Shown here: positions 1 through 9,700 of the stretch, in pieces
How the letters are laid out: each line of letters opens with the position of its first letter
How positions within the stretch are numbered: the stretch's first letter is position 1
NCBI RefSeq assembly: GCF_028473645.1
Contig: NZ_CP097269.1
Coordinates: 566,001-630,000, forward strand
Source of the DNA: Acidovorax sp. GBBC 1281
GTDB taxonomy: Bacteria; Pseudomonadota; Gammaproteobacteria; Burkholderiales; Burkholderiaceae_C
Reading direction: 5' to 3'
Length of the DNA stretch: 64,000 bases
Translations under genes and position numbers: made by a program
The notes under the pieces: generated by a model
What the model saw: only the letters and a program-made list of their open reading frames with translations
Databases searched by the model: none
What the model was told of the DNA's origin: nothing

Positions 1-373
1 TGACCACGCCCACCGGGCGCCCGGCACTGTCGAAGATGGGGTTGTAGGAAGCCTGCAGCCACACCGGCTCGGCGTTTTTGGTCAGGCGCTGGAACACGCC
101 TTCGACGATCTCGCCGGCGGCCAGACGCTCCCACATGGCACCGTAGGCCGCGCTGGCCGCCACATCGGGCGGGCAGAAGATGCGGTGGTGCTGCCCGACG
201 ATGTCCTCGAGGGCGTAGTCCATGCGGGCCAGGAACAGGGGGTTGGCATGCTGGACCTTGCCGGCCAGGTCGAATTCGATGGTGCATTGCACCCGTTCCA
301 GCGCGGCCAGCAGGCCCGTGGTGCGTGCGCGTTCCAGCTCGGACGCGGCAAGGGGGTCTGTGAAGGCGTTCAT
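1..373 (-). CDS. PAS-domain sensory protein, probably a methyl-accepting chemotaxis protein (3' end outside the window)
   Basis: The gene starts with ATG at 373 and runs off the left edge, so only the first 124 codons are visible. They form one PAS domain: an N-terminal helix, the motif LDLAGK-like IEFDLAGKVQHANPLFL, then GQHHRIFCPP and WLQASYNPIFD. This is the PAS type found in front of the signalling domain of aerotaxis and chemotaxis receptors. AGGAC lies about ten bases before the ATG, and a sigma-28-type promoter lies upstream (407-434), which supports a chemotaxis role. The signalling domain itself cannot be seen. A PAS-containing diguanylate cyclase or kinase is the main alternative. 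Confidence 0.7.
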   Translation of the reverse strand, partial: MNAFTDPLAASELERARTTGLLAALERVQCTIEFDLAGKVQHANPLFLARMDYALEDIVGQHHRIFCPPDVAASAAYGAMWERLAAGEIVEGVFQRLTKNAEPVWLQASYNPIFDSAGRPVGVV

Positions 374-406
374 GGTCGCAAAGTCCTGGTGGGCGGCATC
401 AAGGGG

Positions 407-434
407 TTATCGGCCACTGCAGCCCCAGGCTTGA
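407..434 (-). promoter_or_regulatory. Sigma-28 (FliA)-type promoter for the PAS receptor gene
   Basis: On the minus strand, TCAAGCCT (434-427) is followed after 12 bases by GCCGATAA (414-407). GCCGATAA is the exact FliA -10 element, and TCAAG resembles the -35 element seen in Burkholderiales. The spacer is one base longer than the usual 11. The site is 34 bases upstream of the receptor start codon. Motif reading only. Confidence 0.5.
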
Positions 435-646
435 ATGCCGGGCCTGCTGGAAAACCGGCGAGGCGTAATGTGATGGTTTGAAGCCGCTCCCGCCGCCGAC
501 GTCGCAATAGACCCGCGCCGACGCGGGGCCTTTGGGAATCTTGACGGGCCTGCGGGCGTCGCGCAAGCCCGCGGGGGGCGAAACCGGGGTTTTTTTGCCC
601 GCCGTCGCCGCCCGGCGCCGGGGCGCGGGGCGCCGTTCACCCCTTG

Positions 647-1603
647 TCAGGCCATGGTGCGGCGCAGCCAGTCGGTGAAGGCCGCGCACTCCCAGCGGTC
701 CATGGTGCCGGTGCGCCAGCACAGGTAGTGGGCGTGCGGGCTGGGCGCCTCGCCGGGAAAGAGCCGCACCAGGGTGCCGTTTTCCAGCCAGGGCGCGCCC
801 AGCTTGAGCCGCACCAGCGCCACGCCCATGCCGGCCGCGGCGGCGTCGCACATCAGGCCGATGTCGTTGAACTGCGAGCCCTCGCTGGGCTCGGCCCAGT
901 CCAGGCCGCTGGCGCCGAACCAGGTGCGCCAGGGCTCCAGCGGGCTGCGCAGCAGGGCCACGCCCTCCAGGTCCTCGGGCCGCTCGAAGGGGCCGTGCTC
1001 GCGCACGAAGGCGGGCGAGGCGAGCGGCGTGACCCGGTCGCGCGCCAGTTCCACGTGCTCCAGGTCGGCGTAGTGCCCCGGGCCGAAGCGCACGATCAGG
1101 TCGGCATCCTCGGCCACCACGTCCAGCAGCGGAATGGACACCTGCAGCGCCAGGTCGATCTCGGGATAGGCCTCGGTGAACTGGCGCAGGCGCGGGATCA
1201 GGATGGCGCGGGCGAAGGTCGGCGTCACCGCCAGCTTGAGCCGCCGCTTGCCCGGCGCCGTGGCCGCGCCCGGAAAGCGCTGCAGCGCGCCCAGGCCTTC
1301 GCGCACATGGGCCAGGTAGGCGCTGCCTTCGGTGGTGAGCGAGAAATCGGCGCGGCCGAAGAGCCGCACGCCCAGGATCTGCTCGAGCTGGCGCACGCGG
1401 TGGCTGACGGCGCTGGGCGTCACGCACAGCTCGTCGGCGGACTGCGTCACGCTGCGCAGGCGGGCCAGGGCCTCGAAGGTCAGCAGGCACTGGATGGGCG
1501 GGATGCGCCGGCTGGCCGCCCCCGGCCCGTCCCCGCCGGCGACTTCCGGGTCGGCCGCGCGCACCGCGCCGTGCGGCCGGTCGGACGGGCGGGCCGTGGT
1601 CAC
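647..1603 (-). CDS. LysR-family transcriptional regulator, GcvA-like
   Basis: This is a 318-residue regulator. A winged helix-turn-helix lies at about residues 37-95 (FEALARLRSVTQSADELC, then TPSAVSHRVRQLEQILG). It is followed by a type-2 periplasmic-binding-like effector domain containing LKLAVTPTFARAILIPRL. The wording of the HTH and effector domain resembles GcvA-type regulators. The GTG start gives an unusual charged, glycine-rich N-terminus of about 35 residues, so translation may begin later. The gene starts 34 bases after the purU stop on the same strand and could be co-transcribed with it. The target genes are unknown. Confidence 0.85.
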   Translation of the reverse strand: MTTARPSDRPHGAVRAADPEVAGGDGPGAASRRIPPIQCLLTFEALARLRSVTQSADELCVTPSAVSHRVRQLEQILGVRLFGRADFSLTTEGSAYLAHVREGLGALQRFPGAATAPGKRRLKLAVTPTFARAILIPRLRQFTEAYPEIDLALQVSIPLLDVVAEDADLIVRFGPGHYADLEHVELARDRVTPLASPAFVREHGPFERPEDLEGVALLRSPLEPWRTWFGASGLDWAEPSEGSQFNDIGLMCDAAAAGMGVALVRLKLGAPWLENGTLVRLFPGEAPSPHAHYLCWRTGTMDRWECAAFTDWLRRTMA

Positions 1604-1637
1604 CGGGCTGCCTCGATGCGCCGCACCCGGGGCGCCT

Positions 1638-2486
1638 TCAGCGGAAGATCACCGTCTTGTGGCCGTTGAGCAGCACGCGGTGCTCGGTGTGCCACTTGAC
1701 GGCGCGGGCCAGCACCTGGCTTTCGGTGTCGCGGCCCATGGCGGTGAGGTCTTCCACCGTCTTGCTGTGGTCCGCGCGGGCCACGTCCTGCTCGATGATC
1801 GGGCCCTCGTCCAGGTCGGCCGTCACGTAGTGGGCGGTGGCGCCGATCAGCTTCACGCCGCGGTCGTGCGCCTGGTAGTAGGGCTTGGCGCCCTTGAAGC
1901 TGGGCAGGAAGCTGTGGTGGATGTTGATGGCCCGGCCTTCCAGCTTGCGGCACAGGTCGTCCGACAGCACCTGCATGTAGCGAGCCAGCACCACCAGCTC
2001 GGCTCCCTCGGATTCGATGATCTCGAACTGCCGCGCTTCGGCCTGCGCCTTGGTGGCGGCCGTGACGGGGATGTGGTGGAACGGCACGTTGTAGCTGGCC
2101 GCCAGCTGGTAGAAATCGCGGTGGTTGCTGATGATGGCCGCGATGTGCACCGGCAGCAGGCCGGACTTCCAGCGAAACAGCAGGTCGTTCAGGCAGTGGC
2201 CTTCGCGGCTGACCATGATGACGGTCTTCATCGGCTCGGACACCGGGTGCAGCTGCCAGTGCATGCCGTGCGGGCCGGCGAAGGCGGCCAGCTGCGTCTT
2301 GAGCGCGGCGTGGTCGTGCGCCCCGCAGGCGAACTGCACGCGCATGAAAAACAGCCCGGTGGCGTGGTCGTTGTATTGGGCGGCCTCTTCGATGTTGCCG
2401 CCATGCTCCAGCAGGAAGCCGGACACCGCATGCACCAGCCCGAGCTTGTCGGGACAGGACAGGGTAAGGATATAGGCTTGGTTCAT
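1638..2486 (-). CDS. purU: Formyltetrahydrofolate deformylase
   Basis: This 282-residue enzyme hydrolyses 10-formyl-tetrahydrofolate to formate and tetrahydrofolate, supplying formate and balancing one-carbon pools. An N-terminal ACT domain (ILTLSCPDKLGLVHAVSGF) is followed by a formyltransferase fold. The catalytic Asn and His lie in INIHHSFLPSFKGAKPY, and the Asp lies in TAHYVTADLDEGPI. The length fits the family. The ATG at 2486 is chosen because family members start just before the ACT strand; the frame is open further upstream but that sequence has no similarity to the family. The enzyme is cytosolic. Confidence 0.95.
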   Translation of the reverse strand: MNQAYILTLSCPDKLGLVHAVSGFLLEHGGNIEEAAQYNDHATGLFFMRVQFACGAHDHAALKTQLAAFAGPHGMHWQLHPVSEPMKTVIMVSREGHCLNDLLFRWKSGLLPVHIAAIISNHRDFYQLAASYNVPFHHIPVTAATKAQAEARQFEIIESEGAELVVLARYMQVLSDDLCRKLEGRAINIHHSFLPSFKGAKPYYQAHDRGVKLIGATAHYVTADLDEGPIIEQDVARADHSKTVEDLTAMGRDTESQVLARAVKWHTEHRVLLNGHKTVIFR

Positions 2487-2635
2487 AGCGGGGCGATTGT
2501 CGCAGCAAGGCCAGGGGGCGTGCCCCGCCCATCGCCGCGCAGGGCCCCAGCTGGCGCGAGAATACGGTCCCATTGGAGGCCGCCCGGACGGGGCGGTGCG
2601 CCCGGCGGGCGAGGCAAAACACAACAAGGACAGTC

Positions 2636-4621
2636 ATGGATGAAGAGGAGGGCCCGGCCCTGACGCGGGTGCCCGGCTGGGCATGGGCCGCCTATGTGGC
2701 GGCGGGCGTGGCGTGGGTGGCGGGCGGCGACGCGCTGCTGGCATGGCTGCTGGGCACGGACGCCGGTGGCGGCACCCATGCCGGCCTGTGGGGCAGCGCC
2801 AAGGACATCGCCTTCGTGCTGGTCTCCGCCGCCCTGGCGGTGGCCGGTCTGCGCCGGCTGCAGGCGGCCGATGCCGCCGCGCTGGTGCGCCGGGGCCGCG
2901 CCTGGGCACGGATGGCGCGCGGCGCCGAGCAGCGCCAGCGCCTGGCGACCACGGTGGTGGACAACGCCATCGAGGGCATGGTGGTGACCGATGCAAACAA
3001 CCGCATCCTCTCGGTGAACGCGGCCTTCACGCGGCTGATGGGCTACACCGAGGCCGAGCTGCTCGGCCAGACGCCGAGCCTGTTCAAGTCCGGCCGGCAC
3101 GACCGGGCCTTCTACGAGGCCCTGTGGACCGAGCTGTCGCGCACCGGCCGCTGGCAGGGCGAGATCTGGAACCGGCGCAAGAACGGCGAGGTGTTTCCCG
3201 AACGCATGTCGCTCAGCACCGTGCGCGACGGCGCGGGCGTGGTGACGCACTACGTGTGCCTGTTCACCGACATCTCGCAGGAGCACACCCAGCGCCAGCG
3301 CCAGCGCCTGGCGTTCCTGGCCCACAACGACCCGCTCACCGGCTTGCCCAACCGCACCTGGTTCGCCCAGCGCCTGGAGGAGGCCACGGCCCAGGCCCGC
3401 GCCAGCGGCGAGTCCATGGCCGTGCTGCTGCTGAACCTGGACCGCTTCAAGGACGTGAACGACAGCTACGGCCACGCCGTGGGCGACGAGGTGCTGCGCC
3501 ACATCGCGCGCCGGCTGGAATCGGCCCTGCGCCCGGGCGATCTGGCCGGGCGCCTGGCGGGCGACGAGGTCGGCGTGCTCGTGCGCAACGCCGCGAGCGA
3601 GGAGGAGGCCGCCGCCATCGCCCGCACGCTGATCGCCGCCGTGGCCGAGCCCTGGCGCTCGCCCGAGGGCTTCGAGGTGGTGGCCGGCGCGAGCGTGGGC
3701 ATCAGCCTGTTCCCGCGCCATGGCGACAGCGCCCAGGCCCTGCTGCAGGGCGCCCACGCCGCCGTCTACGGCGCCAAGGAGCGCGGGCGCGGCGCCTGGT
3801 GTTTTTTCAGCGAAGCCATGACGCGGGCCGCGCGCGAGCGCCTCGCCCTCGAATCGCGCCTGCGCGCGGCGCTGGCGCTCGGCCACCTGCAGCTGCACTA
3901 CCAGCCGCAGGTGGACATCGCCACCGGCCGGGTGATCGGCGCCGAGGCGCTGGTGCGCTGGATGGACCCGCAGGAAGGCATGATCTCCCCCGCGCGCTTC
4001 ATCCCCGTGGCCGAGCACTCCGGCATGATCGGCCCGCTGGGCGAATGGGTCATGCACGAGGCCTGCCGCCAGGCCCAGGCATGGCGCGCGGCTGGGCTGC
4101 CCGGCCTGACCATGGCCGTGAACGTGTCGCCTCGCCAGTTCCACCTGACCGACCTGGCCGGCTGCGCGGCGTCGGCCCTGTCCGCCTCGGGCTACCCGCC
4201 CACGCAGCTGGAGCTGGAGATCACCGAGGGCGCGCTCGCCGAGCGCCCCGAGGAGGCCCGCCAAGTGCTGCTGCGCCTGCGCGGCCTGGGCCTGCGCATG
4301 GCCATCGACGACTTCGGCACGGGCTATTCGTCGCTCGCCCACCTCAAGCGCTTTCCCATCGACGTGCTCAAGATCGACCAGGGCTTCATCCGCGACCTGC
4401 CGCAGAACACCGACGACATGGCCATCTGCACGGCCATCATCGCCATGGGCCACAGCCTGGGGCTGGCGGTGCTGGCCGAAGGCGTGGAAACCCCCGAGCA
4501 GCTGGCCTTCCTGCGCGAGCGCGGGTGCGACCGATACCAGGGCTACCTGTGCCAGCGCCCGCTGCCGGCCGATGCGTTCACGGCGCTGCTGCGCGGACAG
4601 GCCGGCGGGGCCGTCCACTGA
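2636..4621 (+). CDS. Membrane-anchored PAS-GGDEF-EAL cyclic-di-GMP signalling protein
   Basis: This 661-residue protein has two N-terminal transmembrane segments (about residues 13-37 and 51-70), a PAS domain (about 95-215), a GGDEF domain and an EAL domain. The EAL domain keeps every residue usually needed for c-di-GMP hydrolysis: EALVRW, AVNVSPRQ, ITEGAL, DDFGTGYSSL, KIDQGFI, AEGVET and YQGY. The GGDEF signature reads AGDEV, with an RPGD inhibitory-site motif five residues before it, so cyclase activity may be lost and the domain may only bind GTP. It is probably a phosphodiesterase. The ATG at 2636 has AAGGA upstream at good spacing. Confidence 0.9.
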   Translation: MDEEEGPALTRVPGWAWAAYVAAGVAWVAGGDALLAWLLGTDAGGGTHAGLWGSAKDIAFVLVSAALAVAGLRRLQAADAAALVRRGRAWARMARGAEQRQRLATTVVDNAIEGMVVTDANNRILSVNAAFTRLMGYTEAELLGQTPSLFKSGRHDRAFYEALWTELSRTGRWQGEIWNRRKNGEVFPERMSLSTVRDGAGVVTHYVCLFTDISQEHTQRQRQRLAFLAHNDPLTGLPNRTWFAQRLEEATAQARASGESMAVLLLNLDRFKDVNDSYGHAVGDEVLRHIARRLESALRPGDLAGRLAGDEVGVLVRNAASEEEAAAIARTLIAAVAEPWRSPEGFEVVAGASVGISLFPRHGDSAQALLQGAHAAVYGAKERGRGAWCFFSEAMTRAARERLALESRLRAALALGHLQLHYQPQVDIATGRVIGAEALVRWMDPQEGMISPARFIPVAEHSGMIGPLGEWVMHEACRQAQAWRAAGLPGLTMAVNVSPRQFHLTDLAGCAASALSASGYPPTQLELEITEGALAERPEEARQVLLRLRGLGLRMAIDDFGTGYSSLAHLKRFPIDVLKIDQGFIRDLPQNTDDMAICTAIIAMGHSLGLAVLAEGVETPEQLAFLRERGCDRYQGYLCQRPLPADAFTALLRGQAGGAVH

Positions 4622-4652
4622 GCCGGCACGGGCGGCGGACGGGCGTGCGGAT

Positions 4653-4692
4653 CGATTGCTATAAAAATAATAGCGATATGCCCTAGTGGATC
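4653..4692 (+). repeat. Intergenic hairpin repeat, copy 1
   Basis: The hairpin GCTAT-N7-ATAGC (4658-4674) is followed by GATATGCCCTAGTGGAT. The same arrangement occurs in inverted orientation near 23172 and 44279, and in diverged form near 15830. It lies between convergent genes, so it may help end transcription from both sides. Confidence 0.6.
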
Positions 4693-4745
4693 ATGCGCCG
4701 GAGGCCGTTTTGGCTTGAATCCTCCACCGGGTTCGCCACGGCGCC

Positions 4746-5654
4746 TCAGGGCCTGGCGCCCTGCGAGCGGCGCAGCTCCGCGCAAGGGTCGCGCGCCGGC
4801 AGGGCCGGGGTGGCCTGCACTGCGTCGGTGTCGCCCGCTTGCGGGTCGGGCGCCCCGCCGGCCTGCGCCAGCGCCACCTTGGCCGTGAGGCCCGGAAACC
4901 AGTGCGTGGGCACGCCCACGCCGCGCAGCACGTGGCCGCCGCCGGCCACCAGCACCACCACTTGCCCGGGGCGCCGCGCCGCCGCGGCCACGGCCGCCAT
5001 GCGGGCATCGCGGGCGATCTGGATGCGGGCCATGTCGGGGATCTGCGACTCGGGCAGCAGGCCGCAGTGCCCCTCGCGCAGGGCGGTGTGCTGGCGCGCC
5101 AGCGCCGCGGCGTCCAGGTGCCGGTCCCAGCGCTCGTCCCGCATCGCCTCGCGCAGGTCCGCGCGCGGCAGGTTGCCGCCGCGCACCGGCACGCCGGCCC
5201 GCACCGCGGCCATGGCCACCGGGCCGTACTGCGCCCACGGCCAGGCTGCCGCGTTCCAGCCGAGCGCCTGCTGCACCTGGGCCTCGTCCGCATCGCGGGG
5301 CAGTCCGTCGGTGGCCCGCCCGCTGTCGGCCATCTCCATCACCAGCGCCGCCAGTTGCCCGCGCGCGGCCAGCCACTGCACGGCCTCGCGCTCCAGCGCC
5401 TGGTGTTCGGGGGCATCGTGCTGCTCGCCGATCAGCAGCACATCGGCGGGCAGCAGCGCCTGGACCTGGGCGAGCCAGGAAGTGGGGGCCTGCGCGCCGC
5501 TGCGCGGGCCCATCGGGGCGCAGCCGGCCAGCGCCAGCGCCAGCGCAGCGGCGGCCAGCGCCCTGGCGCCGGGGCGGACGGCCGCTGCGCGGGTGGGGGA
5601 AGCGCGGCGAAGAACGAAAGGGGGAAGAACGAAGGGGCGAAGGGGGCGGTGCAT
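4746..5654 (-). CDS. ChaN-family lipoprotein
   Basis: This 302-residue protein has a long basic N-terminus, a hydrophobic stretch and a lipobox LAGC with the acylated Cys at about residue 45, so it should be a lipoprotein. Family motifs are GEQHDAPEHQALERE, LVMEMADSG and VLVAGGGHVLRGVGVP. ChaN proteins are membrane lipoproteins linked to haem or iron handling, and the TraB/ChaN fold also suggests hydrolase ancestry. The substrate here is not determined. The N-terminus before the hydrophobic core is longer than usual, so a later start is possible. There is no iron gene next to it. Confidence 0.8.
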   Translation of the reverse strand: MHRPLRPFVLPPFVLRRASPTRAAAVRPGARALAAAALALALAGCAPMGPRSGAQAPTSWLAQVQALLPADVLLIGEQHDAPEHQALEREAVQWLAARGQLAALVMEMADSGRATDGLPRDADEAQVQQALGWNAAAWPWAQYGPVAMAAVRAGVPVRGGNLPRADLREAMRDERWDRHLDAAALARQHTALREGHCGLLPESQIPDMARIQIARDARMAAVAAAARRPGQVVVLVAGGGHVLRGVGVPTHWFPGLTAKVALAQAGGAPDPQAGDTDAVQATPALPARDPCAELRRSQGARP

Positions 5655-5725
5655 GGGCCGATGCTAAGCGCCCCGTGCGCGCCGCCGCTTCCAGCCGGCG
5701 GCGGCACCCCGCCGGCCCGGTGGCG

Positions 5726-6418
5726 TCACACCTCGGTGACGAACTGCTCGCGCGGACGGCGCACCTTGGGCAGGGGCGCCAGCCAGTCCTGGTCGGTCTG
5801 GCGGTAGCCCAGCGGCACGATGGCCACGCTGCGCAGGCCGCGGGCGCGCAGGCCCAGGAGGGTGTCGAGCGCGTCGGGGTCGAAGCCTTCCATCGGCGTG
5901 CTGTCCACCGCTTCGTAGGCCGCGGCCATCAGCGCGGCCGACAAGGCGATGTAGACCTGGCGGGCCGCGTGCTGGAAGTTCACCTCGGCGCCGCGCTGCG
6001 GGTAGGTGCCCAGCAGCATGTTGCGGTAGTTCTCCCAGCCTTCGTTCTTGAAGCCGCGCACCGCGTTGGTGTAGTCGAACATGGCGTTGATGCGCTCGGG
6101 CGTGTAGTCGTCCCACGCGGCGAACACCAGCAGGTGCGAGCCGTCCGTGATCTGCGCCTGGTTCCACGCGATGGCCTGGATGCGCTGGCGCACCTCGGGC
6201 TGGGTGACGAGCAGCACCTCGAACGGCTGCAGCCCGCTGGAGGTGGGCGCGAGCCGCGCGGCTTCGAGGATGCGCTCGACCTTCTCCTGTGGCACCTGGC
6301 GGGCCGGGTCCATCTTCTTGGTGGCGTAGCGCCACTGCAGGCGCTCGATCAGCGGGGTGGCATCGGGCCCGTGGATGGCGGTTTCGAGTTCGGCGGCCAG
6401 TTCGGCGGTGGGGGACAT
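5726..6418 (-). CDS. Nitroreductase-family NAD(P)H-dependent flavoprotein
   Basis: This 230-residue enzyme belongs to the NfsB-like nitroreductase family: homodimeric FMN proteins that reduce nitroaromatics, quinones and related acceptors with NAD(P)H. Visible FMN-binding features are RYATKKMDPARQVPQEK near the N-terminus and APTSSGLQPFEVLLV. SVAIVPLGYRQTDQDWLA near the end is the usual C-terminal flavin contact region. It is cytosolic. The gene stands alone and is divergent from nrdJ. The natural substrate cannot be read from the sequence. Confidence 0.88.
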   Translation of the reverse strand: MSPTAELAAELETAIHGPDATPLIERLQWRYATKKMDPARQVPQEKVERILEAARLAPTSSGLQPFEVLLVTQPEVRQRIQAIAWNQAQITDGSHLLVFAAWDDYTPERINAMFDYTNAVRGFKNEGWENYRNMLLGTYPQRGAEVNFQHAARQVYIALSAALMAAAYEAVDSTPMEGFDPDALDTLLGLRARGLRSVAIVPLGYRQTDQDWLAPLPKVRRPREQFVTEV

Positions 6419-6748
6419 GGTGGATTCCTGAAAAGAGAGGGTGGGATGAAGGGATGGGCGGGCGTGCCACCGGGAACCGGGGCACGTTGCCTGGAATATG
6501 GCGCCAACGGCCAGGGCGCATAAGCCCCGGCGCGGGAATCACAGCGTTTCGATCCAGGAAACAAAAAACCGCGGCAGCGCGCGCGCCGGCCGCCCAGGAG
6601 GGCCGCCATCGCGCAGCCCTGCCGTGCATACACCCAGGCGCTTTCACCCTCTGAAAAACCCTCGCCGTCCTCGTTGACATTGGGCAAGCCGGGCGGCGGG
6701 CCACCGGAGTAAAACGGGGGCCTTGTGCACCGTGGAAGCCCCAGCGAC
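6419..6748. other. Divergent intergenic region between the nitroreductase gene and nrdJ
   Basis: This gap must hold the promoters of both genes. A TTGACA hexamer lies near 6675 on the plus strand, but no convincing -10 follows. I could not recognise a cobalamin riboswitch or an NrdR-box pair. There is no further gene. Confidence 0.4.
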
Positions 6749-9700
6749 ATGCAACGCGACCCCTTCACCCCCGTGGCGTCCGACGCCACCCCCGTGCAGC
6801 CCATCAGCCTCGACGTGCTGCGCGAAAAGTACCTCAAGCCCGGCGAGACGGAGGTGCAGGACCTCTACCGCCGCGTGGCGCGGGCCCTGGCCTCGGTGGA
6901 GCCCGCCGCCGAGCGCGCGGCGCACGAGGCGCGCTTTCTCGCCAACCTGCGCGCGGGCGCCATCGGGGCGGGCCGCATCATGAGCGCCGCCGGCACCGAC
7001 ATCCAGGCCACGCTCATCAACTGCTTCGTGCAGCCCGTGGGCGACTGCATCCAGGGCATGGACGACGGCGGCTATCCCGGCATCTACGAGGCCCTGCGCG
7101 AGGCCGCCGAGACCATGCGGCGCGGCGGTGGCGTGGGCTACGACTTCTCGCGCATCCGACCCAAGGGCGCGCAGGTCAAGGGCACGGCCTCGCTGGCCTC
7201 GGGGCCGTGCAGCTACATCAACGTTTTCGACCAGTCGTGCTCCACGGTGGAGAGCGCCGGCGCGCGGCGCGGCGCGCAGATGGGCGTGCTGCGCATCGAC
7301 CACCCCGACGTGCTCGAATTCATCACCGCCAAGCGCACCCCCGGGCGGTGGAACAACTTCAACGTGTCGGTCGGCGTGACCGATGCCTTCGTGCAGGCCG
7401 TGGCCGATGGCCAGCCGTGGGACCTGGTGCACCCCGCGCGCCCCGGCGCCGCGCTGCTGGCGCAGGGCGCGGTGCAGCGCACTGACGGCCAGTGGGTCTA
7501 CCGCACCGTGCCGGCCCGCGACCTGTGGGACACCATCATGCGGTCGGCCTACGACTTCGCCGAGCCGGGCATCCTGTTCCTCGATGCGATCAACCGCGAC
7601 AACAACCTGCATTACTGCGAGGCAATCGCGGCGACGAATCCCTGTGTCACGGCCGACACCTGGGTGCTGACGGCGGACGGCCCGGCGCAGGTGGCCGACC
7701 TCATCGGGCGTCGGTTCGGCGCGGTGGTGGACGGCCGGGTCTTCTGCACGGAAAGCGAAGGATTTTTCAAGACCGGCCACAAGCCCGTGATCGCCCTGCG
7801 CACGCGCGAAGGCCACACGCTGCGCCTCACGCCCGACCACCGCGTGCGCCGCGTGGCGCGGCAGACCCGCTACGCCCAGTCCCTGGAGTGGACGGCGGCC
7901 GGCGACCTGCAGCCGGGCGACCAGATCGTGCTGCACGACCACCGCGCGCTCGGCGGATGGGATGGCGCGGGCACCGAGGCCGAGGGCTACCTGCTCGGCC
8001 TGCTCGTGGGCGACGGCACCTTGAAGGCCGACAAGGCCGTGATCTCGGTCTGGGCACCCGAATTGCGGCAGGTGGGCAACGGCACCGTGGCCTATGCCGC
8101 CACCGGCGCGGCAGGCATCGTGCAGGCGGCCGAAGCCGCCGCGGCCACGTTGCCCCACCGGTCGGATTTCAGCGGCGTCCAGCGCCCCGTCGGCACGCGC
8201 GGGGAGGCCCGCATGGCCAGCGCCGCGCTGTGGCGACTGGCGCACGCCATGGGCCTGCGGCCCGGCCACAAGACGATCACGCCGGCCATGGAATGCGGCT
8301 CCTCCGCCTTCGCCGCCGGCCTGCTGCGTGGTTTGTTCGATGCCGACGGTTCGGTGCAGGGCGCCCAGGACAAGGGCGTGAGCGTGCGCCTGTCGCAAAG
8401 CGATGCCGAACTGCTGCGCACCGTGCAGCGCATGCTGCTGCGCTTCGGGATCGCCTCCACGCTGTACACCGGCCGCCGCCCCGCGCAGCACTCTGTGCTG
8501 CCCGACGGGCGTGGCGGCACCCGGGCCTACCCCACGCAGGCGCAGCACGAACTGGTGGTGTCCGGCGACAACCTGCAGGTGTATGCCGATCGCATCGGCT
8601 TTGCCGACACCGCCAAGGCCGCTCGCCTGGAGGCCGCCCTGGCGGGCGACCAGCGCCGGCTGAACCGCGAGCGCTTCACCGCCACCGTGGATTCCATCGC
8701 GGCCGATGGGTGCGAGGACGTGTACGACGTCACCGTGGCCGACTGCCACGCGTTCGACGCGAATGGCCTGTATGTGCACAACTGCGGCGAGCAGCCGCTG
8801 CCGCCCTACGGCTGCTGCGACCTGGGGCCCATCATCCTCACGCGCTTCGTGCGCAACCCGTTCGGGCTGGCGGGCGCGCCGGCCTTCGATTTCGAGGCCT
8901 TCGAGCAGAGCGTTGCCACGCAGGTGCGCGCGCTCGACAACGTGCTGGAGGTGACCTTCTGGCCGCTGGAGGCGCAGCGCGCCGAGTCGGCCGCCAAGCG
9001 GCGCATCGGCGTGGGCTTCACCGGCATGGGCAACGCGCTGGCCATGCTGTGCCTGCGCTACGACCGCGACGCGGGCCGCGCCATGGCCGCGCAGATCGCC
9101 GAGCGCCTGCGCGATGCGGCCTATGCCGCGTCGGTGGCGCTGGCGCGCGAGAAAGGGGCGTTCCCGAAGTTCGATGCGGCCGGCTACCTGGCGCCCGGCA
9201 CCTTCGCCAGCCGGCTGCCGCAGGCGCTGCAGGCGCAGATCCGCGAGCATGGCATCCGCAACAGCCACCTGCTGTCGATCGCGCCCACGGGCACGGTGAG
9301 CCTGGCCTTCGCCGACAACGCCTCCAACGGCATCGAGCCGCCGTTCTCGTGGACCTACAAGCGCAGGAAGCGCGAGGGCGACGGCCGCATGAGCGAATAC
9401 GCGGTGGAAGACCACGCCTGGCGGCTGTACCGCGCGCTGGGCGGCGATGTGAACGCGCTGCCCGATTACTTCGTGAGCGCGCTGTCCATGCCCGCCGCCG
9501 ACCACATCGCCATGATGGAGGCGGTGCAGCCCTTCGTGGACACGGCGATCTCCAAGACGGTGAACGTGCCGGCCGACTACCCTTACGAGGACTTCAAGGG
9601 CCTGTACCTCGCCGCCTGGCGCGCCCGCCTCAAGGGGCTGGCCACCTACCGGCCCAACACCATCCTGGGCGCCGTGCTGGAAACGCATGCGCCCGAGGCC

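Noticed and set aside
6419..6748. Cobalamin riboswitch or NrdR boxes in front of the B12-dependent reductase gene
   Set aside because: I looked for the B12-box core and for paired NrdR boxes and saw neither; a covariance-model search would decide.
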